Source: Amycolatopsis orientalis DSM 40040 = KCTC 9412 (GTDB lineage Bacteria; Actinomycetota; Actinomycetes; Mycobacteriales; Pseudonocardiaceae). Taken from it: a stretch of DNA of 64,000 bases. The translations under genes were made by a program, and so were the position numbers. The notes under the pieces were generated by a model that was given only the letters and a program-made list of their open reading frames with translations, was not told where the DNA came from and ran no database searches. Below are positions 61,704 through 64,000 of the stretch, piece after piece. Within the stretch, counting starts at the first letter, position 1; each line of letters begins with the position of its first letter. The DNA is taken from assembly GCF_000478275.1 (NCBI RefSeq), contig NZ_ASJB01000015.1:29613-93612 (forward strand), read 5' to 3'.

Positions 61704-61738
61704 GTGGGGCGGATCCTTCGGGGTTCGCCCCACGTTTT
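61704..61738 (+). terminator. intrinsic terminator after the choline-type operon
   Basis: GTGGGGCG (61704-61711) pairs with CGCCCCAC (61726-61733), the stem continuing with wobbles to a TTCG tetraloop, followed by GTTTTCT. Confidence 0.85.
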
Positions 61739-61799
61739 CTTGACGGCGGTGTCGGTGGTTTGGTGGGGTGTCGCCGTTTTTCGGCGATGGGTTCTCGTG

Positions 61800-62615
61800 C
61801 TAGCAGCCAGAGGGGGCTCTGTCATGATTTCCGTGTAAGCCACGGAAATCATGACAGAGCCAGGCGATCAGGATGTCTTTCACGCCACGGTTACGCAGGT
61901 CGGTGACGACTTTGGCCCAGAACTTCGCCGCTTCGGTGTCGGCGATCCAGAGCCCGAGGGCGTGTTTGCGGCCTTCCATGTCCACGCCGATGGCCGGGTA
62001 GGCGACCTTGGAGGTGACCACGCCCTTGTCCTTGACCCGCAGCCGCAGGCCGTCGACATAGAGGATCGGGTACATCTCGTCCAGGGGCCGGGATTGCCAT
62101 AGCGCGATCTCGTCGGTCACTACTTCGGTCACGTTGGAGATCAGTTCCCGTGACACGTTCACGCTATACACTTCACGCAAATGGGATTCGATGTCCCGGG
62201 TGGTCATGCCACGCGAATACAGCGACAGGATCGCTTCGTCGATATTACCGAGCCTGCGTGCACGTTTCGGTACGATCGCCGGTTCGAACGAGCCGTTCCG
62301 GTCACGCGGCACCGCCGGCTCGACCGGGCCGTTCGAGGTGGATACGGTTTTCGAGGATCTGCCGTTCCGGGAGTTCCCGGACCCGTTCCCGGCAGGGTCT
62401 CCTTTCTCATATCCGAGATGGTGGGTCATTTCGGCGTCCAGTGCTCGTTCGAGCGCCGCCTTGGTCATCTGATTCAGCAATTCTTGCGCGCCCAGCGCAC
62501 CGCCATTCGCATACGCGTCTTTCACCAACGCGTCCAGCATTTCCGGCGGCAGCACACGCGCGAGCGCTTCGCCGGCCGCGGAGCCCGGATCCCGGTCAGG
62601 TGTGTCCTCGGTCAC
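61800..62615 (-). pseudogene. truncated IS256-family (Mutator) transposase
   Basis: 271 codons, of which about 251 are transposase. Family features: ALLNQ-like AQELLNQMTKAALERALDAE, EMTHHLGYEKGDPAGNGSGN, the basic PRDRNGSFEPAIVPKRARRL, and the first catalytic Asp in LYVDGLRLRVK. The frame breaks after GVKDILIA, where the second Asp and later Glu should follow, and runs through the terminal inverted repeat to a chance stop. The DDE triad is therefore incomplete and the protein should be inactive. ATG 62615 is the normal start. Confidence 0.88.
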
Positions 62616-62694
62616 GGATAGAGCCTTTCTGGGTCGCGTTCGACGACCCGATCCTGGTCCATCCGTGGCTTACACGGTTGCCATGACACGGCCC
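61814..62694 (-). mobile_element. IS256-family element remnant, internally deleted (about 0.88 kb)
   Basis: Terminal inverted repeats 61814-61845 and 62663-62694 match at 26 of 32 positions (shared TGTCATG and CCGTGTAAGCCACGG). Full IS256-family elements are about 1.3-1.4 kb, so roughly 0.4-0.5 kb is missing, including the 3' part of the transposase. A second, perfect inverted copy of the left end (61841-61861 against 61815-61835) lies at the deletion junction. No target duplication is visible. It sits inside a tandem-repeat unit. Confidence 0.8.
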
Positions 62695-63540
62695 AAGTCG
62701 GCTGTATTGGCGCTACCACGATCCTGTCGCCGTTATTCGGCGATGGAGTTCCGTCTCGGCGACGCAGAAGAGACCTGTCTGGCAGGGAAGCGGCACTGCT
62801 CCAGTTACCCAAGCCGCACACATCACCGCTGTCACCGCCGGGAAGACGCTCCCGGAAGGAGCCAGCTCGAGCAGTCGCCGCTTTTCGGCAATGGAGCGCG
62901 CCTGCTGGTCAGCAATCGGTGCGGCTTCGGTCGTCAGGACCAAGTCGGCTAGTGGCGCTGCCACGAACAGGGCTACAGATATCCACTTCGACTCAAGAGC
63001 ACGAAAGGCGCGCCTAGACTGTCGCCGTTTTCCGGCGACGGGAGTCCCGCCCTGTGTTTGCTGTCGCCACTATCCGGCGACGGGTCCAGCCCGGCGGCGC
63101 AAAAGAGACCCGTCCGGCAGGGAACCGGTCCCGCTCCCACCGACCAAGCCACACCCATCACCGCCACATCGCCGGGAAGGCGCTCCCGGACAGGAGCCAG
63201 CTCGAGCTGTTGCCGTTTTTCGGCAACGGAGTACGTCTGTGGGTCAGCAATCGGCGCGACTTCGGTCCTCAGGGCCAGATCAGCCGCACTGGCACTGCCA
63301 CGAACAGGGCTACAGATCTCCACTTCGACTCAAGAGCACGAAAGGCACGCCTGGACTGCCGCCGTTTTCCGGCGACGGGAGTCCCGGCCGGAGTTGCTGC
63401 CGCCACTATCCGGCGACGGGAACCAGCCCCTGCGCCCCAGAAGAGGCCTACCCGACCGCGAACCAACACCTCTCCAGCCACCAAGCCACCCCAGCCAGCC
63501 GAGAACGCCCAAGACGTGTCCACCGCTCAATGAAGCACTA
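62695..63540. repeat. about 336-bp imperfect tandem repeat, two and a half copies
   Basis: Matching landmarks recur with a period of 335-338 bp: AGACCYGTCYGGCAGGGAA (62771, 63106), GCCAGCTCGAG (62861, 63196) and CCACGAACAGGGCTACAGAT (62961, 63298); a third, decaying copy follows (about 63436-63530). The right flank of the IS remnant begins inside a unit (CAAGTCGGCT), and a unit-like start lies left of the IS near 61768, so the array probably predates the insertion. Frames through it are open by chance; no gene is called in 62616-63615. Confidence 0.8.
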
Positions 63541-63615
63541 CAGAAGGCATCTACCGGTCAGGACACCAGGCCGGAGACCAGGCGAAGGCCGTCGCCGTTT
63601 CCCGGCAACAGAGGC

Positions 63616-64000
63616 TCAGAACGGCGGCGGCTCCTCGCCCCAAAGACCTTCCGGCCGCGGCTCATGAAGCGGCGGCGGACTGCTGTCAAAGCTGTGCCCG
63701 GTCGGTGTGGTGACCGTCAACGTCCCATCAGCCGCAAGCCGATAACTCCAACCAGGCTCATCCTTGAGCCGATGATCACGACGGCAAAGATCGACCAACT
63801 CGCCAGCAGCGGTATGACCACCGAACTGCCACGGCACCACATGATCCAGATCGCACGCCTGCGCGGGACGCCCGCACCCCGGTCTCCGGCACTCACGATC
63901 CCGCACCCGCACGAACTCACCCAGACCCGCCGACGGACGATACCGATCCCGCCCCACATCCAGCACCTGCCCCGACAACGGATCCGTGACAATCCGCCGC
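63616..64000 (-). CDS. HNH endonuclease, 13E12/DUF222 type (5' part outside window)
   Basis: At least 128 codons, running off the right edge; the N-terminal DUF222 part is not in the window. The HNH core reads CRRPGCGRPAQACDLDHVVP, then WQFGGHTAAGELVDLCRRDH and a C-terminal RPEGLWGEEPPPF. The zinc cysteines and the DH of the HNH motif are in place. These genes occur in many copies in actinomycetes, often with repeats and phage remnants; the biological role is unknown. The stop lies 7 bp from the last hairpin repeat (63591-63609). Confidence 0.88.
   Translation of the reverse strand, partial: RRIVTDPLSGQVLDVGRDRYRPSAGLGEFVRVRDRECRRPGCGRPAQACDLDHVVPWQFGGHTAAGELVDLCRRDHRLKDEPGWSYRLAADGTLTVTTPTGHSFDSSPPPLHEPRPEGLWGEEPPPF

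Larger units (their letters stand above)
61771..63609. repeat. nine short GCCG-Y-CGGC hairpin repeats
   Basis: Hairpins of the form tcGCCGttttcCGGCga occur at about 61771, 62727, 62875, 63021, 63063, 63209, 63358, 63398 and 63591. Stems are 6-7 bp with 4-7-nt loops, usually followed by GGAGT or GGGT. Some arms show compensating changes (GTTGCCG/CGGCAAC at 63209). They resemble REP elements and are embedded in the tandem repeat units. Confidence 0.8.

Noticed and set aside
62690..63615. CRISPR array
   Set aside because: The period is about 336 bp with imperfect units and internal hairpins; there are no uniform 20-40-bp repeats with unique spacers and no cas genes.
62891..63667. 258-codon frame and others through the tandem repeats
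   Set aside because: They read through the hairpin repeats in Arg/Pro/Ser-rich low-complexity sequence; no start context or domain.
1..64000. tRNA, rRNA or tmRNA genes
   Set aside because: I looked for cloverleaf arms and conserved GTTCRA-type T-loops in the intergenic gaps and found none I could support.

Overview
The window is about 70% GC with strong G/C at third codon positions, many GTG starts and many genes with no Shine-Dalgarno sequence. The gene content (HemQ-type heme pathway, PucR regulators, TIGR04222 proteins, a 13E12-type HNH gene, a stand-alone LigD polymerase) points to an actinomycete of the Pseudonocardiaceae, most likely Amycolatopsis or a relative. That placement is inferred from recalled gene content, not from a search.

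Layout. 1-14.8 kb is mixed chromosomal content: a degenerate alpha/beta hydrolase, thioredoxin, the proline catabolic pair with its PucR regulator, an S1-domain protein, a luciferase-like oxidoreductase, a DUF6221 protein, a kinase-like phosphotransferase, a LigD polymerase, an acetyltransferase/VTT-protein divergent pair, a Ser/Thr kinase and msrB. 14.86-17.9 kb is a compact four-gene cassette: two membrane proteins with Gly/Cys-rich tails (TIGR04222 type), a DUF692 (MNIO-type) enzyme and a small partner. 17.9-26.4 kb carries a CoA transferase, hemQ-hemY-hemE, DUF3000, an orphan response regulator and an RNase D-like protein. 26.5-35.6 kb is a TetR-controlled permease/UAAP1/UAAP2/urea(guanidine) carboxylase/allophanate hydrolase operon. 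35.6-46.2 kb holds a ribbon-helix-helix regulator, an M15 peptidase, a class A beta-lactamase, thiolase-fadB, a tiny secreted peptide, a PHP-domain protein, an aldo/keto reductase and a two-component system. 46.3-54.9 kb is a second PucR-linked operon (SSS symporter, ureohydrolase, TPP decarboxylase, aldehyde dehydrogenase, NCS1 permease) that fits catabolism of arginine-derived guanidino acids. Then come dxs and a choline-type operon (aldehyde dehydrogenase, permease, GMC oxidoreductase). The right end is an IS256-family remnant inside a tandem-repeat array next to an HNH gene.

How they fit together. The msrB, hemQ/Y/E, DUF3000, response regulator, RNase D, fadA/fadB and dxs genes look like a conserved actinobacterial backbone. 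The TIGR04222/DUF692 cassette and the two guanidino/urea nitrogen operons appear inserted between backbone genes. The ureohydrolase of the second operon would release urea or a related product, and the first operon could assimilate urea or guanidine.

The most unusual features are: (i) the TIGR04222-DUF692 cassette, a plausible peptide-modification system acting on Cys-rich tails of membrane proteins; (ii) several families of long perfect palindromes placed between genes, which in four cases supply the stop codon; (iii) a palindromic -10 element that appears to serve two leaderless genes; (iv) a ~336-bp tandem repeat full of short hairpins, interrupted by a crippled IS256-type element.
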